NCBI RefSeq assembly: GCF_006442975.2
Contig: NZ_CP083954.1
Span: forward strand, 5,649,501-5,713,500
Source: Mesorhizobium sp. B2-1-1
GTDB lineage: Bacteria > Pseudomonadota > Alphaproteobacteria > Rhizobiales > Rhizobiaceae
Direction: 5' to 3'
Length of the DNA stretch: 64,000 nucleotides
A program made the translations under genes and the position numbers. Numbering within the stretch: position 1 is the stretch's first letter; each line of letters begins with the position of its first letter. Below, one piece after another: positions 27,920 to 36,974 of this stretch. The notes under the pieces were generated by a model that worked only from the letters and a program-made list of their open reading frames with translations, made no database searches and was not told where the DNA came from.

Positions 27920-28530
27920 TCAACCTCGCGCATGGGAATGTCGCGGTCCGGATGATCGGGATTGAGCGAAACCAGTGCGATCGACCTAGCGGTCTGGCGA
28001 TCGAGCACCTTGGCCATCACCTCGCCGCCCGTCGTCTTGACGACGACGCGATCGCCCTTGCGGATGAGGGCTGCCGGCTCGACGATGAGCACGTCGCCAT
28101 TGCGGTAGAGCGGCAGCATTGAATCGCCTTGCACCTGAAGCGCATAGGAACTCTCGGTCGATTGCGCCGGCAGTTCCACCAGATCCCAGCCTTGACCGGC
28201 CGGGAAGCCGGCATCGTCGAAAAACCCGCCGGCGCCGGCCTGGGCAAAGCCGAGCAACGGAACGGCACGCCCGCGGGCGGGCATCGCGCCGTGGCCGGCC
28301 CGACCTTCTATCAGCCCGGTGAATTCGTCGAGCGAAGCGCCCGTCGCCTCGATGATCTTGGCCAGCGATTCGGTCGAGGGCCAGCGCGGCCTGCCGTCCG
28401 ACGACAGTCGCTTCGACTTGTTGAAGGCAGTCGAATCAAGGCCGGCCCGCTTCGCCAGGCCGGAAGCCGAGAGCGAATACCGCTCGGCCAGAGCGTCGAT
28501 GGCGGCCCAAACACGGTCATGCGAGAGCAA
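27886..28530 (-). CDS. S24/LexA-fold HTH repressor (CI-like)
   Basis: Regulator of 214 aa with an N-terminal HTH (LSASGLAKRAGLDSTAFNKSKR, here: SASGLAKRAGL, STAFNKSKR) and a C-terminal S24 peptidase-like fold (QVQGDSMLPLYRNGDVLIVE with the catalytic Ser, and RVVVKTTGGEVMAKVL with the Lys). Such proteins may self-cleave. I chose TTG 28530 because AAGGAG lies 7 nt upstream; the frame continues 28 codons further without a good start. An AAAGG-N8-CCTTT dyad at 28548-28565 overlaps its promoter region and may be its operator. No phage genes are near, so this looks like a chromosomal regulator. Confidence 0.82.
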   Translation of the reverse strand: MLSHDRVWAAIDALAERYSLSASGLAKRAGLDSTAFNKSKRLSSDGRPRWPSTESLAKIIEATGASLDEFTGLIEGRAGHGAMPARGRAVPLLGFAQAGAGGFFDDAGFPAGQGWDLVELPAQSTESSYALQVQGDSMLPLYRNGDVLIVEPAALIRKGDRVVVKTTGGEVMAKVLDRQTARSIALVSLNPDHPDRDIPMREVEWVARIVWASQ

Positions 28531-28653
28531 TTCCGCTCTCCTTGCAAAAAGGAAAAAATGCCTTTCCTTTCTAGTCTTCGAATGAAGGTTTGTCCACCGG
28601 TTGTGCCATGGCACTACATCTTCCTGCTGGCCGCGCCAATTCCGGTTTCCGGG

Positions 28654-29199
28654 TCAACCGATCCGCTTGGCCTGCCCGCGCAGGTTCCGGTGCGAGGCCA
28701 TGAACGCCCGCTCGGCTTCGCTGGGCGGACGCGGCTGGGCGGAGCGGCCAAGCGCGGCGACGACCTCGTCAATATCGAGAAAGCGCCGGGCGGCGCGGTC
28801 GTAGACGCCGGCTGTCGTCATGATCAATGCGGCGGTCTCGCCATTGTCGAGGACGAAACGGTGCTTGCCGATGACCTGGCTGCCTTCCCAGGTCTCGATC
28901 GAAGACACCACTTCGAAACGCCGCCACAGTTTGATCTCACGCACATAGGCCGATTGCAGCCCGCCGATCATCGGCGCCCAGCCATTCGTTCTCGCCAGAG
29001 TGATGAGGCCGGCGCGGATGAAGATATCGATGCGGCCAAGGTCCGCCAGCATCATATAGCGGGCATTGTTGAGATGGCGGTTAAAATCGATGTCCGTCGG
29101 CAGGCAGCGAAAGGCCAATCGGCTTTCATCACCCATCTGGTAGGAGCCACGGCTGCCCGCCGTGGCCATCATACGCGCAAGGCGCCCCCAGACATACAT
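28654..29199 (-). CDS. Hotdog-fold acyl-CoA thioesterase family protein
   Basis: Protein of 181 aa related to 4HBT-type thioesterases. DIDFNRHLNNARYMMLADLGR is the family's active-site segment, with an Asn-Asn pair in the loop before the central helix. The protein then continues with the strand LWRRFEVVSSIETWEG. Substrate is unknown. It lies 64 bp downstream of the FadB-type gene in the same direction and could release acids from CoA esters made there. The name is family-level only. Confidence 0.75.
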   Translation of the reverse strand: MYVWGRLARMMATAGSRGSYQMGDESRLAFRCLPTDIDFNRHLNNARYMMLADLGRIDIFIRAGLITLARTNGWAPMIGGLQSAYVREIKLWRRFEVVSSIETWEGSQVIGKHRFVLDNGETAALIMTTAGVYDRAARRFLDIDEVVAALGRSAQPRPPSEAERAFMASHRNLRGQAKRIG

Positions 29200-29263
29200 T
29201 ACGGCGCGGCGCGTCTTTTCGGACGCGCAAGGGACGCCGCGGCACCTTTGATTCCGACCACGC

Positions 29264-31483
29264 TCAGGCCGCCTGCTTCACGTCGCCCTTCGCGTAGGGG
29301 TCGAAGCGCTGGTAAAAAGTCTCGCCCTTTTCGGCCATGTCGAGCAGCAGCCTGGGCACCTTGAACTCGGCGCCGTATTTCTTCTGCAAGCCCTTTGCGA
29401 TCTTGACGAACTGCCCGGCGCCGATGCCGTCGATGTAGGACAGCGCGCCGCCCGTATAGGGCGCGAAGCCGAAGGCCAGGATCGAGCCGACATCGGCCTC
29501 GCGCGGATCGGTGACGATGCCCTCCTCCATCACCCGGGCCGCTTCCAACGCGATGGTGACCAGCAGGCGCTGCTGCAATTCCGCATAGTCGACCTTCTCC
29601 GGCTTGAGCTGCGGATAGAGCTCCTTAAGGCCCGGCCACAGCTTCTTCTTGGCCGGCTTGGCCGGATAGTCGTAGAAGCCCTTGCCGTTCTTGCGGCCGA
29701 AGCGGCCGTGGTCGTCGACCATGGTGTTGATCAGCGCCATCTGCTTCGGGTCGATCGCCTTGTCGCCGAGATCCCTGATGGTCTGCTTCATGATCTTCTG
29801 GGCGAGGTCGATGGCCGTCTCGTCGGTCAGCGCCAGCGGGCCGACCGGCATGCCGGCGGCCTTGGCGGCGTTCTCGATCATCGGTGCCGGAACGCCCTCG
29901 ATCAACATCTTGTAGGCTTCCGACATATAGCGCAGGACGCAGCGGTTGACGTAGAAACCGCGCGTATCGTTGACGACGATCGGCGTTTTCTTGATGGCGC
30001 GCACGAAGTCGATCGCGGTGGCCAGCGCCTTGTCACCGGTCTTCTTGCCAAGGATGATTTCGACCAGCATCATCCTGTCGACCGGCGAGAAGAAATGGAT
30101 GCCGATGAAATTCTTCGGCCGCGCCGAATTCTTGGCCAGGGCGGTGATCGGAATGGTCGAGGTGTTCGACGCGAAGATCGCCGACGACTTCAGCACCGCT
30201 TCCGCCTGTTCGGTGGCGCTTTTCTTCACCGCGGAATCCTCGAACACCGCCTCGACCACGAGATCGCAGCCGGCAAGGTCGGCATAGTCCGATGTCGGCG
30301 TGATCAGCGACAGGAGCCTGTCCTTGTCCTCGGGCTTGGCACGCCCCTTCTTCACCTGATCCGAGATCAGACCATCCGAATGGGCCTTGCCCTTCTCGGC
30401 GGACTCCATGTCGCGGTCGAGCAGCACCACCGGGATGCCGGCTTTGGCCGTGACATAGGCGATACCGGCGCCCATGAAGCCCGCGCCGAGAATACCGATC
30501 TTCTTGAACCTGGTTTCCGGCACGCCGGCCGGGCGGCGCGCGCCCTTGTTGAGTTCCTGCAACGATACGAACAGCGAGCGGATCATCGCCGCCGCTTCCT
30601 TGGTCTGCATGATCTCCGTGAAATAGCGCTGTTCGATCCTGAGGGCGGTGTCGAACGGCACCAACAGGCCCTCATAGACGCATTTCAGGATCGCCGCGGC
30701 GGCCGGATAATTGCCATAGGTCTCGCGGCGCAGGATGGCGATGGCCGGCGGCCACAGATTAGCGCCCGCCGCCGAATAGACCGGGCCGCCGGGCAGCTTG
30801 AATCCCTTCTCGTCCCACGGCGCTACCGGCTTGAGGCCGTTCCTGATCATGGCCTTCGCAGTCTCGACCAGCTTGGCCGGCTCGGCGACCTCGTGGATCA
30901 GGCCCATCGCCTTCGCCTTCTGCGGCGACAGGTTCTGGCCGGAGGTCAGCATTTGCAGCGCCTGCTGCTGGTCGGTGAGACGCGGCACCCGCTGGGTGCC
31001 GCCGGCGCCCGGGAAAATACCGATCTTCACCTCGGGGAGCGCCATCTTCACCTTGTCGGAATCGGCGGCGACGCGGCCATGGCAGGCCAGCGACATTTCG
31101 AATGCACCGCCCATGCAGGTGCCGTTGATTGCTGAAACCCACGGCTTGCCCGATGTTTCCAGCTTCCGGAACAGACCGGTCATGGTGCCGGCGTTTTCGA
31201 ACAGCGCCCTGGTCGCCTTTTCGAGATCCTTGCCCTTTTCAGCCGCGAAGGTCGTCAGCATCTTCTGGAGCATGGTGATGTCGGCGCCGCCTGAGAACGT
31301 ATCCTTGCCGGAGGTGATGACCGCGCCCTTGATGGCGGCGTCGCCCGCCACCCTGTCGACAATGGCGTTCAGCTCGCGCATCACCTCCTCGGTGAAGACG
31401 TTCATCGAGCGGTCCGGCATGTTCCAGGTGACCAGCGCAATGCCGTCGGCGTCGATGTCGAGGGTGAAATTGGTGTAGCTCAT
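29264..31483 (-). CDS. fadB: Fatty-oxidation multifunctional protein (enoyl-CoA hydratase / 3-hydroxyacyl-CoA dehydrogenase)
   Basis: Bifunctional beta-oxidation enzyme of 739 aa. The N-terminal crotonase half has SGGADITML and [20 protein letters not shown]. The dehydrogenase half has the NAD-binding [17 protein letters not shown] near residue 345 and the [16 protein letters not shown] block. It hydrates trans-2-enoyl-CoA and oxidises the 3-hydroxy product. I chose ATG 31483 with GGGGAGAG 7 nt upstream. It follows the thiolase by 14 bp in one operon with two acyl-CoA dehydrogenases. FadJ is an equally fair name. Confidence 0.92.
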   Translation of the reverse strand: MSYTNFTLDIDADGIALVTWNMPDRSMNVFTEEVMRELNAIVDRVAGDAAIKGAVITSGKDTFSGGADITMLQKMLTTFAAEKGKDLEKATRALFENAGTMTGLFRKLETSGKPWVSAINGTCMGGAFEMSLACHGRVAADSDKVKMALPEVKIGIFPGAGGTQRVPRLTDQQQALQMLTSGQNLSPQKAKAMGLIHEVAEPAKLVETAKAMIRNGLKPVAPWDEKGFKLPGGPVYSAAGANLWPPAIAILRRETYGNYPAAAAILKCVYEGLLVPFDTALRIEQRYFTEIMQTKEAAAMIRSLFVSLQELNKGARRPAGVPETRFKKIGILGAGFMGAGIAYVTAKAGIPVVLLDRDMESAEKGKAHSDGLISDQVKKGRAKPEDKDRLLSLITPTSDYADLAGCDLVVEAVFEDSAVKKSATEQAEAVLKSSAIFASNTSTIPITALAKNSARPKNFIGIHFFSPVDRMMLVEIILGKKTGDKALATAIDFVRAIKKTPIVVNDTRGFYVNRCVLRYMSEAYKMLIEGVPAPMIENAAKAAGMPVGPLALTDETAIDLAQKIMKQTIRDLGDKAIDPKQMALINTMVDDHGRFGRKNGKGFYDYPAKPAKKKLWPGLKELYPQLKPEKVDYAELQQRLLVTIALEAARVMEEGIVTDPREADVGSILAFGFAPYTGGALSYIDGIGAGQFVKIAKGLQKKYGAEFKVPRLLLDMAEKGETFYQRFDPYAKGDVKQAA

Positions 31484-31497
31484 CGTTTCTCTCCCCG

Positions 31498-32706
31498 TCA
31501 GACGCGTTCGATGATGGTTGCGGTGCCCATGCCGGCGCCGATGCACAGCGTCACCAGCGCGGTGTTCAAATCGCGGCGCTCGAGCTCGTCCAGCACGGTG
31601 CCGAAGATCATCGCGCCGGTGGCGCCCAGCGGATGGCCCATGGCGATGGCGCCGCCATTGACGTTGATCCTGTCGTGCTCGATATCGAAGGCCTGCATGT
31701 AGCGCAGCACCACGGAGGCGAAGGCCTCGTTGAGCTCGAACAGATCGATGTCCGACAGCTTCATCTTGGCGCGCTTCAACAGCTTCTCGGTGACGTCAAC
31801 GGGGCCGGTCAACATCAGCACCGGCTCGGAGCCGATGTTGGCGAAGGCGCGGATGCGCGCGCGCGGTTTCAGGCCCATGGCCTTGCCGGCCTTCTTCGAA
31901 CCGAGCAGCACGGCGGCCGCGCCATCGACGATGCCCGACGAATTGCCGGCATGGTGGACGTGATTGACCTCCTCCACTTCCGGATGCTTCTGCACCGCGA
32001 CGGCGTCGAAGCCGCCCATTTCGCCGGGCATGACGAAGGAGGGATTGAGCGAGGCCAGCGACTGCATGTCGGTCGATGGGCGCATATGCTCGTCATGGTC
32101 GAGGATGGTGAGACCATTCTGGTCCTTGATCGGGATCACCGAATTCCTGAAGCGGCCATCGGCCCAGGATTTTGCCGCGCGCTTCTGGCTCTCGACGGCG
32201 TAGGCGTCGACATCATCCCGGCTGAAGCCGTATTTTGTGGCGATCAGGTCGGCCGAAATACCTTGCGGCACGAACCAGCCGGGCAGGCCGACCGAAGGGT
32301 CCATGAACCAGGCGCCACCCGAGGCGCCCATGCCGACGCGCGACATCGATTCGACACCGCCGGCAATGACGATCTCATCGGCGCCCTGGGCTATCTTGGC
32401 GGCGCCGAAATTGATGGCGTCGAGGCCGGAGGCGCAGAAGCGCGAGATCTGCATGCCGGGCGCCGAGGTCGCGTAGCCGGCCTCGAAGGCCGCGGCGCGC
32501 GGAATGACCGACCCCGCCTCGCCGACCGGGTCGACACAACCGAAGATGATGTCGTCGACAGTTGCAGTGTCGAGCCCGTTGCGGTCGCGCAGCGCCTCCA
32601 GCGTCCTGGCGGCGAGCCGCACTGCCGGCACTTCGTGCAGCGAGCCATCCTTCTTGCCCCTGCCGCGCGGCGTGCGAACGGCGTCATAGACGTAAGCTTC
32701 GGCCAT
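31498..32706 (-). CDS. fadA: Acetyl-CoA acyltransferase (3-ketoacyl-CoA thiolase)
   Basis: Thiolase of 402 aa that cleaves 3-ketoacyl-CoA in the last step of beta-oxidation. The acylated cysteine is in [17 protein letters not shown] (about residue 90), the conserved His in [13 protein letters not shown], and the second Cys in [16 protein letters not shown] at the C-terminus. Length and motifs are normal. It sits between the second acyl-CoA dehydrogenase and the FadB-type gene. Confidence 0.93.
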   Translation of the reverse strand: MAEAYVYDAVRTPRGRGKKDGSLHEVPAVRLAARTLEALRDRNGLDTATVDDIIFGCVDPVGEAGSVIPRAAAFEAGYATSAPGMQISRFCASGLDAINFGAAKIAQGADEIVIAGGVESMSRVGMGASGGAWFMDPSVGLPGWFVPQGISADLIATKYGFSRDDVDAYAVESQKRAAKSWADGRFRNSVIPIKDQNGLTILDHDEHMRPSTDMQSLASLNPSFVMPGEMGGFDAVAVQKHPEVEEVNHVHHAGNSSGIVDGAAAVLLGSKKAGKAMGLKPRARIRAFANIGSEPVLMLTGPVDVTEKLLKRAKMKLSDIDLFELNEAFASVVLRYMQAFDIEHDRINVNGGAIAMGHPLGATGAMIFGTVLDELERRDLNTALVTLCIGAGMGTATIIERV

Positions 32707-32737
32707 TTTCCTGCTCCTTGGGTTTGCCGATCGATGC

Positions 32738-33907
32738 TCAGAGCGAGCGGCCGATCAGCAATTTCATGATCTCGTTGGTGCCGCCATAGATGCGCTGGAC
32801 GCGGGCGTCGCGGAACATGCGGGCGATCGGATATTCATTCATGTAGCCATAGCCGCCATGCAATTGAAGGCATTCGTCGACGACTTTGCCCTGCAGGTCG
32901 GAAAGCCAGTACTTGGCCATCGACGCCGTCACCGGATCGAGACCGCCATCGATGTGGCGCGCCACGCAATCATTGTAGAAGACGCGGCCGATCGTGGCCT
33001 CGGTCTTCAGTTCGGCCAGCTTGAACTGGGTGTTCTGGAAATCGATGACCGCCTTGCCGAACGCCTTGCGCTCCTTGACGTATTCGATGGTCAGCGCCAG
33101 CGCGCGCTCGACCATGGCAATCGCGCCGGTGCCGATCTGCAAACGCTCCTGCGGCAATTGCTGCATGAGCTGGATGAAGCCTTGTCCCTCCTCGTGGCCG
33201 AGCAGGTTGGAGGTCGGCACACGCGCATCGTTGAAGAACAGTTCGGACGTGTCATTGGCCTTCAAGCCGATCTTGTCGAGGTTGCGGCCGCGCTCGAAGC
33301 CGTCGACCTCGTCGGTCTCGACGACGATCAGCGAAGTCCCCTTGGCGCCCTTGGCCGGATCGGTCTTGGTGACGAGGATGATGAAATTGGCGAGCTGGCC
33401 ATTGGTGATGAAGGTCTTGGAGCCATTGATCTTGTATTGGTTGCCGTCCCTCTCGGCCCGCGTCTTGACGCCTTGCAGGTCGGAGCCGGCGCCGGGCTCC
33501 GTCATGGCGATGGCGCCGATCAGTTCGCCGGTGGCGAGCTTCGGCAGCCATTTCTTCTTTTGCTCCTCCGAGCCGTAGTGGAGGATGTAGGGGGCGACGA
33601 TCGAATTGTGCAGACCGATGCCGAAGCCGTCGACGCCGACATGGCCGATGGCCTCGATGATGGCGCTCTCATGGGCGAAGGTGCCGCCCGATCCGCCATA
33701 TTCCTCCGGCATGGAGGCGCAGAGCAGGCCGGCGGCACCGGCCTTCAGCCAGCTCTCGCAGTCGACCATTTCGTTCTTCTCAAACTCGTCGTAACGCGGC
33801 GCGATCTCTTCGGACATGAAGCGGTGCGCCATGTCGTAGAGCATGCCGACCTCGTCCGCCGCCCAGGCGGGCTTCGGCAGGCCAAGGATTTCGGCTGGGT
33901 TGGTCAT
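32738..33907 (-). CDS. Acyl-CoA dehydrogenase (about 390 aa)
   Basis: FAD-dependent dehydrogenase of 389 aa that introduces the first double bond in acyl-CoA. The FAD/substrate signature AMTEPGAGSDLQGVKT is near residue 125 and the catalytic region with Glu is YGGTNEIMKLLIGRSL at the C-terminus. ATG 33907 has GGAGGAAG 9 nt upstream. It is the second gene of the beta-oxidation operon. Chain-length preference is not evident. Confidence 0.9.
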   Translation of the reverse strand: MTNPAEILGLPKPAWAADEVGMLYDMAHRFMSEEIAPRYDEFEKNEMVDCESWLKAGAAGLLCASMPEEYGGSGGTFAHESAIIEAIGHVGVDGFGIGLHNSIVAPYILHYGSEEQKKKWLPKLATGELIGAIAMTEPGAGSDLQGVKTRAERDGNQYKINGSKTFITNGQLANFIILVTKTDPAKGAKGTSLIVVETDEVDGFERGRNLDKIGLKANDTSELFFNDARVPTSNLLGHEEGQGFIQLMQQLPQERLQIGTGAIAMVERALALTIEYVKERKAFGKAVIDFQNTQFKLAELKTEATIGRVFYNDCVARHIDGGLDPVTASMAKYWLSDLQGKVVDECLQLHGGYGYMNEYPIARMFRDARVQRIYGGTNEIMKLLIGRSL

Positions 33908-33974
33908 GCGATGATCTTCCTCCCAAGGTCTGCCATCGAAATTGAGATCCGCGCACTGTCGCGGCGACCCCTGC

Positions 33975-34010
33975 CGGCCCTTTGGGCCGCCCTCCCTCAA
34001 GATAGAGGGA
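33975..34010 (-). other. Two small hairpins between the two acyl-CoA dehydrogenase genes
   Basis: A 6-bp stem 33975-33980/33984-33989 and another 33993-33998/34005-34010 lie side by side in the 109-bp gap, the only wide gap within the operon. No T run follows. They could be a processing or stabilising structure that sets relative levels of the first gene and the rest. Confidence 0.35.
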
Positions 34011-34016
34011 CCATTT

Positions 34017-35807
34017 CTAGAACGCTTCCGCCGGCAGTGCCATCAACGTATCGGCGCCACTGGAGATGCGGGCGAGACGCGTCGCGGTTTCCGGCATGAT
34101 CCGCTCCATGAAGAAGCGCGCCGTCACCAGCTTGTTGTCGTAGAAGGACGACGCGCCGTTGGCGCCCGCCTTGCCTTGGGCGGCCCTGGCCATCTGCGCC
34201 CACATATAGCCGAGCGCCACGAGGCCGAAGAGATGCATGTAGTCGGTCGAGGCGGCGCCGGCATTGTCGGGCTTGGCCATGCCGTTCTGCAGCAGCCACA
34301 TGGTCGCCGCCTGAAGATCGTTGAGGCTCTTCTTCAATGCCTTGGTGAAGGGGGCCATCTTCTCGTCGGCGCGGTTCTCTTCGCAGAACTCGCCGACTTC
34401 CTTGAAGAACAACTGCACCGCGCGGCCGCCGTTCAGACCCAGCTTGCGGCCGACGAGGTCGAGCGCCTGGATGCCGTTGGCGCCTTCATAGATCATGGCG
34501 ATGCGGGCATCGCGCACGAACTGGCTCATGCCGTGCTCTTCGATGTAGCCATGGCCGCCGAACACCTGCTGCGCCATCACGGCGTGATCGAAGCCCTTGT
34601 CGGTGAGCACGCCCTTGACCACCGGCGTCATCAGCCCGGTGTAGTCGTCGGCCGCCTGGCGGTCCTTGTCGTCGGCGGAGCGATGGGCGATGTCCGACTT
34701 GATCGCCGTCCACAGCGCCAGCGCACGGCCGGCCTCGTTGAAGGCCCTCATGGTCATCAGGCTGCGGCGGATGTCGGGATGGACGATGATCGGATCGGCC
34801 TTCTTGTCCGGCGCCTTCGGTCCCGACAGCGAGCGGCCCTGCAAGCGGTCCTTGGCGTAGGCGACGGCATTCTGGTAGGCAATCTCCGACAGCGAAAGCC
34901 CCTGCAGGCCGACGCCGAGCCGCGCCTCGTTCATCATCGTGAACATCGCCTTGAGGCCGCCATTGGCCTCGCCCAGCAGCGTGCCTTGCGCCTCGTCATA
35001 ATTCATGACGCAGGTCGAATTGCCGTGGATGCCCATCTTCTCCTCGATCGAACCGCAGGAGACGGTGTTCCTCTCATCGGGATTGCCAGAAGCATCGAGC
35101 TTGAGCTTCGGCACGATGAACAGCGAGATGCCCTTCACCCCTTCGGGCGCTCCCTCGATGCGGGCCAGCACCAGGTGGACGATGTTGTCCGCCATGTCGT
35201 GCTCGCCGGCCGAGATGAATATCTTCTGGCCCGAGATCTTGTAAGTGCCGTCGCCATTCGGCACGGCCTTGGTGCGCAGCAGGCCCAGATCGGTACCGCA
35301 ATGCGGCTCGGTCAGGTTCATGGTGCCGGTCCAGGCGCCCTCGACCATCTTCGGCAGCCATTTGGCTTTCTGCTCGTCGGTGCCATGGGTGATGATCGCC
35401 GCGATCGCGCCCTGCGTCAGGCCCGGATACATCATCAGCGACATATTGGCCGACACCATATACTCGGCCACGGCGGTATGCACGGCATAGGGCAGGCCCT
35501 GGCCGCCGAACTCGACGGGCGCCGCCAGCCCCATCCAGCCGCCCTCGCGATACTGATCGAAGGCTTCCTTGAAGCCCCTCGGCGTCGTCACCGAGCCATC
35601 GTCATGGCGCACACAGCCTTCCATGTCGCCGACACGGTTGAGCGGATGCATGACGTTTTCCGCGAGCTTGGCGCCCTCGACGAGGATCGCCTCCAGCACG
35701 TCGGGCGTTGCATCGGAAAAGCCGGGGAGATTGGAATAGCGCTGGTAGCCCAGCACCTCGTTGAGCACGAACAGCGTATCCTGCACCGGCGCCCTGTAGA
35801 TCGGCAT
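34017..35807 (-). CDS. Acyl-CoA dehydrogenase, large type with extra C-terminal domain
   Basis: Dehydrogenase of 596 aa, about 200 residues longer than the classical form. The N-terminus is of the AcylCoADH_N type (MPIYRAPVQDTLFVLNEVL), the FAD-contact motif is NLTEPHCGTDLG, the catalytic region is YEGANGIQALDLVGRKLGL (about 420-438), and an additional helical C-terminal domain follows. Members of this group (DmdC-like) act on varied acyl-CoAs including thioether ones. ATG 35807 was chosen; the frame runs upstream to 35891 without a better start. It is first of the operon and lies just downstream of a strong palindromic operator candidate. Confidence 0.9.
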   Translation of the reverse strand: MPIYRAPVQDTLFVLNEVLGYQRYSNLPGFSDATPDVLEAILVEGAKLAENVMHPLNRVGDMEGCVRHDDGSVTTPRGFKEAFDQYREGGWMGLAAPVEFGGQGLPYAVHTAVAEYMVSANMSLMMYPGLTQGAIAAIITHGTDEQKAKWLPKMVEGAWTGTMNLTEPHCGTDLGLLRTKAVPNGDGTYKISGQKIFISAGEHDMADNIVHLVLARIEGAPEGVKGISLFIVPKLKLDASGNPDERNTVSCGSIEEKMGIHGNSTCVMNYDEAQGTLLGEANGGLKAMFTMMNEARLGVGLQGLSLSEIAYQNAVAYAKDRLQGRSLSGPKAPDKKADPIIVHPDIRRSLMTMRAFNEAGRALALWTAIKSDIAHRSADDKDRQAADDYTGLMTPVVKGVLTDKGFDHAVMAQQVFGGHGYIEEHGMSQFVRDARIAMIYEGANGIQALDLVGRKLGLNGGRAVQLFFKEVGEFCEENRADEKMAPFTKALKKSLNDLQAATMWLLQNGMAKPDNAGAASTDYMHLFGLVALGYMWAQMARAAQGKAGANGASSFYDNKLVTARFFMERIMPETATRLARISSGADTLMALPAEAF

Positions 35808-35893
35808 GCTCTTCTCCACCCTGCGAACCTGATCCGAACCCCTGAATTCTGTCAGGCGGCATGCGGACCCGTGTTCAGCGGGAGATAACAAAA

Positions 35894-35917
35894 ATTGACG
35901 TTTGCGTAAACGTCAAT
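35894..35917. promoter_or_regulatory. Perfect palindrome before the beta-oxidation operon (MerR operator candidate)
   Basis: Arms ATTGACGTTT (35894-35903) and AAACGTCAAT (35908-35917) are perfect 10-bp inverted repeats with the spacer GCGT. It lies 87 bp upstream of the first operon gene. A related sequence is found before the MerR gene at 36654-36672. Together they suggest that this MerR protein controls the operon. Confidence 0.7.
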
Positions 35918-35994
35918 TCAGCCGATGCGACAAAATTTCTCCTGCACTGCAGCAAACCGGAGGCGATGCAGTGCATGTGGTGGAACCCTCAATG

Positions 35995-36030
35995 AAAAAA
36001 GCCGCGTGGCACTCGCCACACGGCTTTTTT
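35995..36030 (-). terminator. Terminator downstream of the MerR gene
   Basis: A 9-bp GC-rich stem (36001-36009 with 36016-36024, G-U pair on the minus-strand RNA) is flanked by AAAAAA (35995-36000) and TTTTTT (36025-36030), so the stem extends to 15 bp and ends in Us for the minus strand. It separates merR from the operon, whose operator lies beyond it. Confidence 0.85.
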
Positions 36031-36067
36031 CGATCATGGATGTTGCGCCGCAAGGCGGCGGGCCAAA

Positions 36068-36529
36068 TCAGCCGGCGACGCTCGCCTGCGGCGCCGAGCG
36101 CTCGACCAGCATCTGCCGGACGGCAGCCATGGACGTGCTCAACTCGCTGATGGCGTCATCGATAAGCGTCCGCTGCTTCTGGAGGCGGGCAAGCTGCTTC
36201 TCCGACTTGTCCAATGCCAGCCGCAACTGCTTGGTGTTGGAGCCGGTGGGATCATAGAGATCCATCATCTGCTTGACGTCGCGCAACGAGAACCCGACCT
36301 TGCGGCCGAGCAGGATCAGTTTCAGCCGAACCCTGTCGCGGCGCGTGTAGAGGCGGGTTGAACCGTCGCGCTGCGGGTTGAGCAGGCCCTTGTCTTCGTA
36401 GAAACGCAGCGTGCGCAGCGTCACGCCGTATTTCTTGGCCATTTCGCCGATGCGGACGAGGTCCTCGCCCGAGTCAACGGATATAGTGTTGGTATTGGCC
36501 GCGGTCTCGCCGGCCGAGATAAGCTTCAT
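36068..36529 (-). CDS. MerR-family regulator of the beta-oxidation operon
   Basis: MerR-type regulator of 153 aa. After a 23-residue N-terminal tail comes the winged HTH (LVRIGEMAKKYGVTLRTLRF, then YEDKGLLNPQR, LYTRRDRVRLKLILLGRKVG), then a coiled dimerisation helix. There is no metal-binding cysteine. It is upstream of the fatty-oxidation genes, and the same palindrome type lies before both, so it probably senses an acyl-CoA and regulates both itself and the operon. ATG 36529 has GGGGAAAG 9 nt upstream. Resemblance to LiuR-type regulators is from context. Confidence 0.85.
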   Translation of the reverse strand: MKLISAGETAANTNTISVDSGEDLVRIGEMAKKYGVTLRTLRFYEDKGLLNPQRDGSTRLYTRRDRVRLKLILLGRKVGFSLRDVKQMMDLYDPTGSNTKQLRLALDKSEKQLARLQKQRTLIDDAISELSTSMAAVRQMLVERSAPQASVAG

Positions 36530-36653
36530 GGTCACTGGCTTTCCCCGTCTGTGGCGTCGCGGTCCTGGACCAAGCGATGCCTGACTGAAAGCGGGGGCGT
36601 GCTTCCAGCCGTGGTTTCGACAAACAAATCGCAAACAGCACGCTTGATGCGCC

Positions 36654-36672
36654 TTTTACGTTTACGTCAATT
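36654..36672. promoter_or_regulatory. MerR-type operator candidate upstream of its own gene
   Basis: The sequence TTTTACGTTTACGTCAATT shares the ACGT..ACGTCAATT block with the perfect palindrome before the beta-oxidation operon. It lies 125 bp upstream of the merR ATG. This fits autoregulation. Confidence 0.5.
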
Positions 36673-36775
36673 CTATACCGATAGCCTTCTCATGACGCAA
36701 GGGCGTTGTGCGGGCGGCGCTTTATGCCGCAGCGGCCGGTTCACCGCGAACTTCGTCGCAACTTCTTAAGCTTGG

Positions 36776-36790
36776 TTAACGCGTTGTTTA
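36776..36790. promoter_or_regulatory. CtrA-like site upstream of podJ
   Basis: TTAA, 7 nt, TTTA (36776-36779 and 36787-36790) matches the CtrA pattern TTAA-N7-TTAA at 7 of 8 bases. Another TTAA lies 10 bp before it. It is about 185 bp upstream of the podJ ATG. CtrA control would fit a polarity gene. Confidence 0.35.
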
Positions 36791-36974
36791 CCACGTTGGG
36801 CGAATTGTGCGCATGTCGGCTACCCGTGTTTATCCTGTATCGATTTTTTCACGGTTTTTCGGAGCGCGGGTGAACCCCGGGAAGCTTGTCTTCCACCGTG
36901 TGCGGTCGCCTTCGTTCCGGCGAGGATTTGGGGAGCTGGTCGCAAACCGGCCAATCTGAAAGACGGACGCACCG

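Larger units (their letters stand above)
36530..36974. other. Long intergenic region between merR and podJ
   Basis: About 445 bp without a convincing gene; short frames here lack ribosome sites and family features. It contains the MerR-type site at 36654-36672 and a CtrA-like site at 36776-36790. The podJ start is preceded only by a weak GGAC ribosome site. The region 36800-36960 is AT/GC mixed with no repeat seen. Confidence 0.5.

Noticed and set aside
27159..28575. A 17-bp identical string (AATGCCTTTCCTTTC core) in the SNase gene and before the S24 repressor
   Set aside because: One such match is near chance level in 64 kb with both strands, and the first copy is inside a conserved coding stretch.
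36551..36769. 72-codon plus-strand frame in the merR-podJ gap
   Set aside because: No ribosome site, no family resemblance, and it covers the predicted merR operator.
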